Assembly: GCA_021399435.1 (NCBI GenBank) | Contig: JAJTUP010000028.1 | Coordinates: forward strand, 248,001 to 312,000 | Reading direction: 5' to 3' | From: Diaporthe sp. PMI_573 | Taxonomy: Eukaryota; Ascomycota; Sordariomycetes; Diaporthales; Diaporthaceae | DNA length: 64,000 bases | In this document: piece after piece, positions 11,492 through 21,003 of the stretch | How positions within the stretch are numbered: position 1 is the first letter of the stretch | Layout: the number at the start of each line of letters is the position of its first letter | Position numbers and translations under genes: made by a program | The notes under the pieces: generated by a model | Told to the model about the DNA's origin: nothing | What the model saw: the letters and a program-made list of their open reading frames with translations, nothing else | The model's database searches: none

Positions 11492-12640
11492 GCTGGGCGG
11501 TTGTTGAGGCGGCGGTGGTCGGTGAAATAGACCCGGCCCTCTGGGATATTTACTGACCGTGACATATTAGATGTCCTCGGGATCTTCCTCAAAACCTTTT
11601 ACAGTCAAAGGCGAAATGGGTTTCGCTAAAATCTTTAGATAACTGTCAGACCCAACCAACGGTTGGTTCACGGTAAATTCACGGTAAATTCACCATTGCA
11701 GTACCTAGTTTAGTCCTGAAAAGAATAATTCCATTACAGCATCCTATATATGCTGAGTTCGAAAAAAGCAAAACTCCTCTAAACGGGCCCGTCAGGACCA
11801 AGTGCGAGATTAGTAAGACTATGCAAATATCCGGGCTCAATCAGAAGGTGCAAGCTTTCTGGAGCCAAGGCTGCTGCCGTGTTTTAACTATCTTCATTAG
11901 TTTCTGTCAGCAGGCCAGCCGGTTCGGCCAGCAGGTGTTTTAGGAACTAATTATACCAAAGCAAATCAACATGTGGTCATGGAAAGACGACAGACTGCCA
12001 CCAACGCCTAAATTTTCTGGAAACTGCCCTTAGCATCAGTGTCAATGGCTCCGTCCCTTTGAATGGCATCGGTATAATTTAGGAGATAACCGAATTCCAG
12101 CACACAAAAATAGTGCGGTATGCATAGTACTTTAACATAATACTTTTGACAAGGCTCCATTAAATATTATTATTACAACTACAACATGCCAAGCCCTAAC
12201 AGACAGGACTTATTCCATAGTGTATATATGCTTAGGCAATATAAAAGAACCAAATGATACTGTGGGTGGCCCACTTCCGGCGCACCCCTGATTCGGCGCA
12301 CAGAATCAATTGGAACAGAAGCTGGTACCTTTGTTGGCAAGTTGGTTCCATCTGAGACATTTCTGGAAGACCGGGCACTTTTGATTGAAATAGAAAGTTA
12401 AAAGTACTGTGCAGTAACATAACTAATTTCTTGCCTCTCCATTTCGTTTACAGTATCTTTTAGGCCGTACATTTGATTAATCAATAAAAGGATATAAATA
12501 AATATAACGCAAATGACATACATATACTGTAGTATAACTTATAAGGCAATATTTAAAGAACTTGAAATATCACGAAATCAGTCCAGAGATTACAGGAGTT
12601 ACAGTATCATTGATCTTCTACTGTTCTCGTCTCCCTCAGC
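11492..12640. other. Intergenic region with transposon-end debris
   Basis: No gene is supported. A 17-base string, CCAAGTGCGAGATTAGT at 11798, recurs at 46686, so both spots probably carry the same unrecognised repeat. A Pot2-like terminal-repeat relic at 12269 is listed separately. The rest is AT-rich. Confidence 0.5.
12269..12302. repeat. Orphan terminal inverted repeat of a Pot2-like element
   Basis: The stretch starting GCCCACTTCCGGCGCACCCC and ending in CTGATTCGGCGCAC has the same layout as the end of the complete element at 18464-18506, with scattered differences. It has no partner and no transposase nearby. Confidence 0.5.
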
Positions 12641-13396
12641 ATGGCGCCGCTTATTTGCAGAGTAATTAATGCTCTTGGGCAAGGTATAGCCAATACTCAT
12701 GTTATTCTTGACCGTCTATTACCAAATAAATCTAGATCGCTGCGGAATGTAACTTTCACTCAGATCGATGGATTCACACACTTCTGGACCTCAAAATCTG
12801 AGACAAGTAGGTCAGGATGGGCACGAATCCTAGAGGACAACGATGTTATAAGTGGATTGCTCCATTTTCATACCCACTGGGGCGTAATTCCTATCGAGGT
12901 GGAATTAGCAGGCGAGAAGAGCCACTACATCTTGATTCAATTATTTGATCCTTCTACCTACCAAGTTCAACATTTCGACTTCGCCACCCCTGTTCCCACC
13001 GTCCAGAGATATGGTCAGTGGTCGGCAGCGGAGGATGAAACACTGATCGAGCTTAAGAGAGACGGCTTCAACAGCCAGGAGATCTACGACTCAAGGCGCC
13101 TTGATGACCGATCAATAAACGCTATCACGTCGAGAATTAGAGCTCTGAGCAGTCGAACCCGAACCAATCTACTTCTTTTCGCGTGGAGCCACCATTCGGA
13201 AGAACTGCGCAGCCATGAGCCAATGAGCGAAGAGAGAACCTCTTCTGACGAGAAATTTCGCAATCCCCAGTCTCCGGCTCCAGAGAAGATCTCCCATGGC
13301 CATATCCCCAGACTCTCGTGTACTCGTTTAGCGGCCCTGATTCCATGTGGATTTAATGACGAGAATGTGACATTGGCTCGTTGCGGCTGGGACTGA
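12641..13396 (+). CDS. Transthyretin/HIUase-like domain fused to a SANT/Myb-like domain
   Basis: 251 residues from an ATG. Residues about 3-115 follow the 5-hydroxyisourate hydrolase/transthyretin pattern: APLICRVIN at the start (enzymes have PLxxHVLD), then IDGFTHFW (enzymes have xDGR), then LHFHTHWGVIPIEVELAGE (enzymes: LxFxT...FFPxVxIxFxV), then SHYILIQLFDPSTYQVQHF (enzymes: HYHxPLLLSPxxYxTYRGS). The active-site His, the DGR arginine, the second His of HYH and the terminal YRGS are all replaced, so a binding rather than catalytic role is likely. Residues about 130-170 (GQWSAAEDETLIELKRDGFN, then DRSINAITSRI) look like a Myb/SANT helix bundle. The last 70 residues overlap an antisense frame and are less certain. 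Not a known metabolic enzyme; function unknown. Confidence 0.55.
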   Translation: MAPLICRVINALGQGIANTHVILDRLLPNKSRSLRNVTFTQIDGFTHFWTSKSETSRSGWARILEDNDVISGLLHFHTHWGVIPIEVELAGEKSHYILIQLFDPSTYQVQHFDFATPVPTVQRYGQWSAAEDETLIELKRDGFNSQEIYDSRRLDDRSINAITSRIRALSSRTRTNLLLFAWSHHSEELRSHEPMSEERTSSDEKFRNPQSPAPEKISHGHIPRLSCTRLAALIPCGFNDENVTLARCGWD

Positions 13397-14519
13397 GGCG
13401 TCTTCTTCTGCCTTGAGACTGGTGTCTGCTTCGCCCTAGGCGGTAGCGCCGGCTTTTCCACGGCCTCGGACGATGCGATTACTCGAGATCTCTTCGTAGC
13501 ATTGCCATCGGACTCAGGAAATCCAGCTTTCTTTCTCTTTCGTGTCATAGCAGCTGGCTTTGACGTCTTCATTGGGCTAGTATCGCAAGCGACCCGTCGT
13601 TTAGGGGAGCCTAGTCGGCAAGTTCCATGCTGCGAGCCTGGCCGCCGGTGCAATACTGCCCGAAAGACGGTCGCATCCCCGGAGCTTTTTGCGCAGAATA
13701 TCGGATCTTCCAATCAAACATAAAATTAATTTATACCTAAGAAGCGGTTGCCTATACTTAGTTTGCTGGTGACTTGGCCTGGGACGATACTGTGTGCACA
13801 GACATGGAGACATGGGAAACTAAGCAAGAACTTGCCTTATGCCTTAGCAATCTCAAGAGGAGGAGGAAGGTATCTTCAAAAAAGCGCGCTGACGAAGGGC
13901 TCAACCACGATCAATACAGCTTTAGTAAACACCATACTCCGATCAATCCTTATACGTTTGGCGGAGTTGCCGGAAACGGCGGTGTGAGTAGGCACATAGC
14001 CGAAATCGAGCGTTTCCGTTTAACAGGTTTAGATGTGTACTTTCGAGAAATATAGTACTTCGTTCAAGCCAGGTGGAAATCACACTTCTTCTTTTCTACA
14101 CTGTATCCCAAGTTTTCCATCATACATCCTAGCTTGTTGCATGACACCTAGTGCACATTCCCATCCACCCTCACCTTCGACAGAAATATAGTATCTTGAA
14201 TGCTGTTTGATTTTCTTTTTAAGGATGCTTCGCACGGATGAAACATCACTTAATGTTTAAATTATATAATATGTTTGGAGATCTGGGTGAAGGGTGTCCA
14301 CTCTTGGGTGACATAATTAGTTGCATAATGCGCAGAATCAACTTGTGTTGAGGATTTGAATGTAGTGTTGTTGCTCATACAGTATTGTCTAGATGAGTAT
14401 AGAAGTTGATAATGTATGAGAAATAATTTTAGATTTAATTATAAAGATAAAGATAAAGAAAAACTGAAACTAGCTACATTGTCCTGTTGGACGATGGGTG
14501 CTGCCCCTTACATATATAA
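13397..14519. other. Intergenic region with one ambiguous antisense frame
   Basis: A minus-strand frame, 13713 to 13084, codes a Lys/Arg/Pro-rich stretch (MTRKRKKAGF, NATKRSRV, PRAKQTPVSRQKK) and then runs antisense through the end of the gene at 12641-13396. It could be the tail of another gene or chance. The rest, to 14519, is AT-rich without features; it lies just past the 3' end of the next gene. Confidence 0.4.
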
Positions 14520-16517
14520 TTAGGTATTATTCTGCGGGTGGTTTTGTAGGTCTTGGATCCTCCGAGAACGCCTCGGTGCTTTGAAGTTCTTAATTTTTTC
14601 GTTATTCTTCTCTGCCCGTATCACTCTAGGCTCTGTCTGGCCTGCCAGCTTCCAAGTCTGCCGCAGGTAGGCATTGATATTCGCCTTGAAGTGAGGAAGA
14701 CACTCGGTGACGGAAAACCACGTTGGCTTATCCGGATCTTTTGTTTTGCTAAAACTTCCTCGGAAGCCTGCCCATTTATAAGTGCATGATGCTAAAACCA
14801 TATAGCACGCTCCTTCTGGAACTGCGCCCTTCTCAAGCTTATTTAGCTCATCTCGCTTGCCTGTCTGTAAGTTAGGTATATCCTGTGGATCCATAGGTAT
14901 GAAACTGTTTTTCACCACATAGTATCTTCTTGGGCGTCCATTTTCCCGAGGGATCGGATCGAGTGAGATCATTGTGTGTCCCTTAATGCGCATCTTCCCC
15001 TCGATCCGTGCTTCCGCATCTTGGAGTGACTCCGGGTCTCGAATTGTAACTCGGAAATAGCCGTTCCTCTTTGTGTAAAATCTTTTTACATCAACTCTCA
15101 CAGTCTCATTATATTCCTCGTCGTCAGCTTTATTGATCGGTTTCGTGTTAGTGTTTGTGTCATTGAGTTTTTGGCTGGGAAGCCTGTGGTCACTCCGTCT
15201 TCTCCCACATACTGCCTTCTTATCACGCGCTTCTACATTATCCACAACTGTGTCAGATTGTGTTAAACTGGTGAAACTTTCACTCCGACGAGGCTCTTTG
15301 TTATTATCCCTCGCTTTGCTGGGCGCACCTTGGTTGTGGCCTCTTTCCAGTTGACTTGACATTGCGGTTTTTACGTGGACTATGGGATCCGCCCGTCCAA
15401 CGTGCTCTGCTGGTGGACTTACCCCACTCATCATTACATCACCATCCCCATCCCAACGACCTCGTTCTTGCTCCAATATTGTTTCTGATATATTGTCTGA
15501 CTCAGGGTCACTTATATGGTGCTGCAAGATTGAGCCGTCTTGAGACTCTTGCTGTTGTACACCTGTGGCCTTGCCTTTCATCAATACAACATCTGGACTG
15601 TCCTGGCTAATCTTTCTTTTCTTTGGTTTTCGAATGACTGCGTTTACGGGCGCGTAGTCTCCGATCCCATTCGATGCCCTGCGTTTCAAATGTAGCCTAG
15701 GCGGGTTGATCTGGTTAGACTGATAATCGACATCTAATGGTGTATTGTCCACACTGTCGTGACTAGTCTTTCTTCTCTTGGTCTTGTGTCCGGCCTCGCC
15801 TCTTGGCGTGTCATCATTCCCTCCTTTTGTTTTCTTCCGTTTCAAAGAACGCTTGAGATCATCGACCGATTCGTTTTTACCGTGCAAAAAATACGGGTTG
15901 TTATCTAGCTTGTCCTGCTCGATTTTTCTTTTTTTTACATTGTGACCTGGTGCATTATGTACACTTTCACTTGTTGCCCTCCGTTTCGAATTTCCCGTGT
16001 GTGGTTGGAACGGTTCTGTTTCTCGCTGCGTTATACTTGTTTGACTCAGATCCTTCGACGGTACTTGGTCTCCGATGGTACGTACTACTTGCGGTGTCGA
16101 TTGCACTTTGGACGCATGTTTTTGCACCTGATCACGACCCGGTACTATACTATCATTCTTGTGATCTGATACGTGGGTATTTGCTCGAAGGGGATGCTCG
16201 GAAGGTTGTGGTATATTCTCTTTTAGGATCCCGTGTAGCTTGTGCTCTTCTAAAATGCTAAGCAGCTCGCTCTTTTTAGCCTTTGAGTTGAATGAAGGTT
16301 TTCCCCCCCTGAGAATTGTTTTGATCTCATGGACTGTAAGTTCTTCACGGGACTTGGTCGTGAGGATGTCTTCGGCCTCTGCTGTCGATTGGGATTGAGG
16401 TTGAACACTTCGAAGCCTCTGTGCTCGTGTCTTCCCAGGAGCCAGCAACGTGGGGTCTTGATCACCAGCCTTGACCACTTCCTTGTCCGCGGAGCTCCGA
16501 CCTGCTTCTTGACTCAT
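14520..16517 (-). CDS. Basic, repeat-rich, probably nuclear protein with SAP-like N-terminus
   Basis: One uninterrupted frame of 665 residues from the ATG at 16517. Residues about 55-95 (REELTVHEIKTILRGG, then KAKKSELLSIL) resemble a SAP DNA-binding helix pair. Residues about 175-310 hold five degenerate copies of a unit built as basic cluster, Ser/Asp, then Asp-Asn-Pro: KKRKIEQDKLDNNPY, KRRKTSHDSVDNTPL, KKRKISQDSPD and weaker forms. Each basic cluster could act as a nuclear localisation signal. The C-terminal 180 residues are non-repetitive and better ordered in composition (VRVDVKRFYTKRNGYFRVTI, GRPRRYYVVKNSF, CYMVLASCTYKWAGF, KPTWFSVTECLPHF), so they probably form a folded domain I do not recognise. 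The frame is long, intact and coding-like. A role in chromatin or in a mobile element cannot be excluded. Confidence 0.65.
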   Translation of the reverse strand: MSQEAGRSSADKEVVKAGDQDPTLLAPGKTRAQRLRSVQPQSQSTAEAEDILTTKSREELTVHEIKTILRGGKPSFNSKAKKSELLSILEEHKLHGILKENIPQPSEHPLRANTHVSDHKNDSIVPGRDQVQKHASKVQSTPQVVRTIGDQVPSKDLSQTSITQRETEPFQPHTGNSKRRATSESVHNAPGHNVKKRKIEQDKLDNNPYFLHGKNESVDDLKRSLKRKKTKGGNDDTPRGEAGHKTKRRKTSHDSVDNTPLDVDYQSNQINPPRLHLKRRASNGIGDYAPVNAVIRKPKKRKISQDSPDVVLMKGKATGVQQQESQDGSILQHHISDPESDNISETILEQERGRWDGDGDVMMSGVSPPAEHVGRADPIVHVKTAMSSQLERGHNQGAPSKARDNNKEPRRSESFTSLTQSDTVVDNVEARDKKAVCGRRRSDHRLPSQKLNDTNTNTKPINKADDEEYNETVRVDVKRFYTKRNGYFRVTIRDPESLQDAEARIEGKMRIKGHTMISLDPIPRENGRPRRYYVVKNSFIPMDPQDIPNLQTGKRDELNKLEKGAVPEGACYMVLASCTYKWAGFRGSFSKTKDPDKPTWFSVTECLPHFKANINAYLRQTWKLAGQTEPRVIRAEKNNEKIKNFKAPRRSRRIQDLQNHPQNNT

Positions 16518-17734
16518 GTTTTGTTATGCATTTTAATACACGGGAAGGAGAGCGGCATGAGCACGCCTGCTCACATATTTATATCCAATCTCGACGCTTT
16601 CGTCTCGAACTAGGAATACGAAAGCTGAATATTGAATAGCTGCAAAGGTCTCCTTCCTCAAACTTGGTACTCAGATCTTTAAAAGAGGCAGGTAAAATCT
16701 GAAACCTACAGGGTCAATAACTACGGTAGTACTTCTATACGGCTGCGTTGCAATCTATGTACTTTGAAGTAAATTCATAGTTAAACAGCTAGGTTAAGTT
16801 CTAGTTGTCTCCTTGAATGTCAAGGTGGAGCAGTATCGAGTTATACCTATTGTTTTATTGTTATTCCAATGCAGCCTTAGGGTCGCCGAAGAGACATGTT
16901 GACTGGGCTTTCTTGTACGTACTTACGCAATATCGCTTTAACGATGGTTAGGTTGGTTCTTCATTGCTTGCTTCTAACTGGCAGCCTAGACTCTGTTGCC
17001 GGAGATGGAAGCAATGTTTTCTCTTGTTGTGGGACGATTCACCACAGTCCCGGCATCGTAAGACCTTGGTTGTGATATTGGATGATGGTAACGATGGTGC
17101 TCATGATGAGGTTGTGTTCTCGGCTGATGCTGAGGATAGGCCGTGGGCTACAACGATCTCGTCATGAACAACGGCTTTGTCATGACCAACAGTTTCGTCA
17201 TGAGCAGCGGTCTTGACATCAACAATGATCATTTCATAACAATAGCAATAACCTAGAGGAAATCAACATAGGAAGATAGACTTATTTAGAAAATTTGATT
17301 TTGGTACTTTGAAAAATCAAGGTGGGTGGGTGGGGGCAGGAGAATGCGGAAGAGAGCCAACCACTGCCATCAAAACAAATTTGATTTCAAAGTACCTTGC
17401 ATATTCTCTTTGCGGTTCCTGTAAGGAGTTAAGAATTCTGTTCTGAGCTTCCAAAAAGGGGGCCTAGGCTATGCTAGGCTATGCTCCATATGGTGTTCCT
17501 TATTTCAAGATCCTAGGAATGCAAAGGACATTGACGAGTTATATGGTATAACTTTTTGGGCTTTGTGGCTTCTGTCAGATTATCACCCTTTTAGGTATGT
17601 GGGACGTGTAATTATGGTCCAATTGATGGGGTGGTAACTGTGTGTATTGTGATGATGTCTTGTCTTGGTTCCTTGGTGGGACCCCGCCCGTAAGGGGGGT
17701 TGGTTTTGTCATGATTCAACCATTGATGCCTCAG
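16518..17734. other. Intergenic and 5' flank, no supported gene
   Basis: Contains the promoter side of the 14520-16517 gene and low-complexity sequence, including runs of GGTGGG near 17320-17340 and a repeated CTAGGCTATG near 17465. No coding motif seen. Confidence 0.5.
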
Positions 17735-18458
17735 GCACCTAACCCAAAGCACCCGTCACATCTGACAATTACTAGAGTCGGGAAATACTCGAAGCAGATA
17801 GATACGGCACTGCCAGGCAAGCATACCCGTACTCTATATGACCCGCTGAAGAGGAAGGAAGCAGACGTACTATCACAGCTCCGCACCGGAATGGTGAGAC
17901 TTAACAGCTTTCTATGCAAGATAGGAACGATGGAATCGGACACTTGCGAATGCGGGCTAGCATCAGAGACAGTGGAACACTTCCTATTCCGCTGTGCAAA
18001 ATGGACCGCGCAACGGGAAGGCATGTTGCGATGCTCACAGGCAAAGATGGGAAACCTATCATACTTCCTGGGGGGAAAGGCGGCGTCTGACGGTGACAAA
18101 TGGACACCAGACATGCGGGCAGTACGGGCGACGATCAAATTTGCCATTGCAACGGGGAGGCTTGACATGGACCAGAAGCCTCAGGCACACTAACTATTCA
18201 GATTGAATCCTACTAACATCATACAGTCTCATTTTGGCAGACCGTGCTTCAGCTGCTGAGGATAGGATGCTGAACACTTGGAGAAATTGGCCTTCAAGCA
18301 GGCCTGTCACTGCATATACATCAGATTGGACCAGTCAGTAGAGTGAAACTGTGGGGCTTCGGGTGATTATGGAAGAACCGTACGAAACGAAAATAGCTTA
18401 GCGCAAAGGCCCTCTGGGGTGTGTCCCCCCGGGCGAAATAAAATCCATCCATCCATAC
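17735..18458 (+). mobile_element. Tad-like LINE, 5'-truncated 3' end
   Basis: The frame ending at 18193 codes the C-terminal tail of a non-LTR retrotransposon polyprotein: RVGKYSKQIDTALPGKHTR, then AQLRTG-like text (SQLRTGMVRLN), then the Cys/His knuckle CECGLASETVEHFLFRC that follows reverse transcriptase and RNase H in fungal Tad-clade elements. A roughly 265-base 3' untranslated part follows and closes with the simple tail CCATCCATCCATA typical of this clade. Endonuclease and reverse transcriptase are absent, as expected for 5' truncation during target-primed insertion. The frame has no stop until its natural end, so the copy is not old. Confidence 0.8.
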
Positions 18459-18463
18459 TAGTA

Positions 18464-18506
18464 AGTTGCCGTGCCCACATTCCGCCCACCCCCTGATTCC
18501 GCCCAC
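18464..18506 (+). repeat. Left terminal inverted repeat of the Pot2-like element
   Basis: 43 bases beginning AGTTGCCGTGCCCAC, identical in reverse complement to 20756-20798. Inside it the 11-mer ATTCCGCCCAC occurs twice, at 18479 and 18496, a likely pair of transposase binding sites. Confidence 0.93.
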
Positions 18507-18614
18507 TCCACACCCGCGACCGCGTCAGGCCCACATCGTCACAAAAAACGCGTTTTCTCAACGAGTGTTTTTTTTCTTCTCTTCAAACTTTACAAGCATG
18601 TTCCCTACACTATA

Positions 18615-20733
18615 ATGAAGCCGTATACCGAAGATGACGTACTGGCGGCACTTGAAGCCATCGCGGCAGGCGCCGGCGCACGGGAGGCTTCCTTACATTG
18701 GGGTGTTCCGAGGAGCACACTTTATACTCGCCGTCAGGGCGCCCAAAGCCATTCTGACGCTGCAAATTGGCAGATGAGGTTATCGTCGACCCAGGAAACC
18801 AATTTGACTTCGTTTGCACTTAACAAGGCGACCCTGGGGCTGCCGTTGACCCATTTCGAAATGAGGACCTTCGCGGCGCGGATCGCCGCTCCTCAGAAGC
18901 AACCACCACCGCTCGGCAAGAAGTGGCTGAGAGGTTTTCTCGTGAGAAACCCCGAGATTCATAGTGTCAGAAGCCGTCAGATGCACTTTAGCCGGGTAGA
19001 TGGGGTAAAAACGGAGATAATTAAGCCATGGTTCAACCTTCTTCGCCTACCAGTCATCCTTAAGATTAAGCCAGAAAACCGCCATAATGCCGACGAAGGG
19101 GGCATCGCCGAGGGCGCCGGATCCAATGGAATCGTCCTCGGGCCCGAAGGAAGGAAGCTCGTCACTCGAAAAAGCAATGGAGGGAAGGTGTGGACCTCCT
19201 TCCTTGAGTGTATCTCCGTCACGGGTAAAGCGTGCCCTCCGCTCGTTATTTTTAAAGGGAAGAGTGTACAGCAGCAATGGTTTAAAACCCTCGAAGGTCA
19301 CGAGAATTGGGAGTTTACGGCGACGGCAAACGGCTGGACAAACAACGACGTCGCCCTCGAGTGGCTAAGAAAGGTCTTCATTCCTCATACAAAGCCCATG
19401 GCACCCAACGAGTGGCGTTTACTTATCGTCGATGGGCACAAAAGCCACTGTACCTTCGAGTTTATGTGGGAATGCTTCTCGAATAAGGTATATGTTGTTT
19501 ACTTACCGCCACATACATCGCACATGCTTCAACCGCTAGACTTAGGCGTATTTGCTTCGCTAAAGGTGGCTGTGATGATCACTGGTTTCCGAGTCCTTTA
19601 AACCTGAGTAACCAAAGGGTTTATGTTCGGAATACGTAACAAGGCGGTTGATTGAGCAATAAGGGTTCTGACAATGATCACAGCTGATGAAGGCTATTCA
19701 AGTGGTGAATACTTGGATACTTAGATTGACTGCTGAAGAGCTGTCCGTACTATCTAGCTATCTGGTAATGAGCGTGTCCTTATATGTCCATCTCTTCAGT
19801 GCGTCCTTGGTGTTGGACCGTCTGGACCGTTGACGATGTCCTCGGTCCAGTTGTTTGTCGTTGGGACCGCAAGCGGTCCCGTCGGTCCACCCCTGTTGGT
19901 GGGTCCCTGACCCTAACCCTATCCTTGGCGTGTCGTGCTGACTTCGCCGTCAAGTGCCTGCGGGGTTGCGTCGTGGCATCTGATTCTGATTGCCGGGGTC
20001 ATCGAAACGGGTCCCCTGGGTGCCATCGTGTTGGTCCATAACAGTGGCGTACAAAGCCGAAGCCGACCTTCTGAACTTCTACACTGAGAACACTATTAGT
20101 AGCAAGCAGTTGTTTCTTTTTTGCTATCGGAAGGGACGATCTAAAGCACTGAAAGAGAGTAATGTGCTTAGTGGGTGGCGTGCAACTGGATTGTGGCCAG
20201 TCAATATGGCCAAGCCACTTCTCAGCATCCAATTGCTTGAAAACACCAAGAAAGCGGCCATGAGAGCAAAATCTGACGACGCCACGAGAAAGAGGAGACT
20301 CGAATTAGTCTCCCCAGTACCCATTAGCATTAAAAAAGTGGTATTATCGACGCCGAGGGCATCCCGAGAGGTTCGGTGTTTGCACAGCTTTTTTGACGAC
20401 GGCACTCACTCGGCTACCACGCAACGGCTATTATTCAGGAAGGTTGAAAAAGGATATGACGAGAAAGACTGGCAATTGAAGATTGCGCTACGAGAAAACG
20501 AGATGCTCAAAGCAAGGTTGGAAGCCGTGGCACCAGTCAAAAGGAAGAAGGTCTCAACGAGTCCCAACTCGAGGTTCGTGAGAATTGAGGCTATCAGGAA
20601 GGCGCAAATTGCGGCCGGGGCAATTGAGGCTGAGTCAGCAGACGAAGAAGGGTCTGAAAATACCGAAACACCAGAAAATTGCATCGTGGTGGGTTCTGGC
20701 GACGATGCAGACGACGAGGAAGCCGAAGGGTAG
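18615..20733 (+). pseudogene. Pot2-like transposase gene interrupted by a solo LTR
   Basis: The ATG at 18615 starts MKPYTEDDVLAALEAIAAG, a psq-type helix-turn-helix. A CENP-B-like second domain follows (KKWLRGFLVRNPEIHSVRSR). The DDE core shows the first Asp in NADEGGIAEG, the second in LLIVDGHKSH and the third in HMLQPLDLGVF. The frame is open to 19570, is then broken by the LTR, and resumes at 20049 in the frame that would be continuous if LTR and duplication were absent (956 + 685 bases, 547 codons including stop). The second half has ATGLWPVN, a coiled segment and the acidic C-terminus SADEEGSENTETPEN. No other lesion is visible, so the gene was probably functional until the LTR landed. 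Confidence 0.9.
19571..20043 (+). mobile_element. Solo LTR (473 bp) inside the Pot2-like transposase
   Basis: Starts TGTGATGATCACTGG and ends GGTCCATAACA, the TG...CA boundaries of a long terminal repeat. It is flanked by a perfect 5-base duplication GTGGC at 19566-19570 and 20044-20048, the integrase signature of Ty1/copia or Ty3/Gypsy elements. It carries no coding sequence. Orientation is arbitrary. It contains two adjacent CCCTAA telomere-like units near 19911 and several GGTCC/GGACC inverted motifs. The parent family is unknown; the LTR differs from that of the Gypsy element at 62210. Confidence 0.88.
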
Positions 20734-20755
20734 TCGTGGTGGGTGGGCGATTTGG

Positions 20756-20798
20756 GTGGGCGGAATCAGGGGGTGGGCGGAATGTGGGCACGGCAACT
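20756..20798 (-). repeat. Right terminal inverted repeat of the Pot2-like element
   Basis: Exact inverted copy of 18464-18506, followed by TA. Its identity with the left end points to a recent insertion. Confidence 0.93.
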
Positions 20799-20832
20799 TA
20801 TTTTCCTCTATAACACTAACATTTATTTTCTA

Positions 20833-21003
20833 TAACGTGGTTGGACACCCAGCCGCGCAGGACACCTACCCGCGCACTTTTGCTAACTCTACCAACTTTA
20901 GCCAACCCCAGCACCCACCCAGGGCAAAAGGGTCAATTGAATTTGGTACCAATTGGTGCCATCTGCTCTTAATTCCTTATTTTCAACTGATTTGGTCAAT
21001 TTA
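20833..21003 (+). repeat. Left long inverted repeat of the deleted pogo element
   Basis: 171 bases starting TAACGTGGTTGGACACCC and ending TTGGTCAATTTA. Unusually long for a pogo-type element. Confidence 0.9.

Larger units (their letters stand above)
18464..20798 (+). mobile_element. Complete Pot2/Fot1-like DNA transposon, split by a solo LTR
   Basis: Two perfect 43-base terminal inverted repeats (18464-18506 and 20756-20798) are flanked on both sides by TA (18462-18463 and 20799-20800), the target duplication of Tc1/mariner/pogo elements. Length is 2335 bases. Removing the LTR and one 5-base duplication leaves 1857 bases, which is the length I recall for Pot2 of Magnaporthe together with its 43-base ends. 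It encodes one transposase. It sits four bases beyond the LINE tail and 32 bases before the next pogo element. Confidence 0.92.

Noticed and set aside
19905..19925. Telomere repeat (CCCTAACCCTA)
   Set aside because: Only two units, located inside the solo LTR; not a telomere or a convincing interstitial array.
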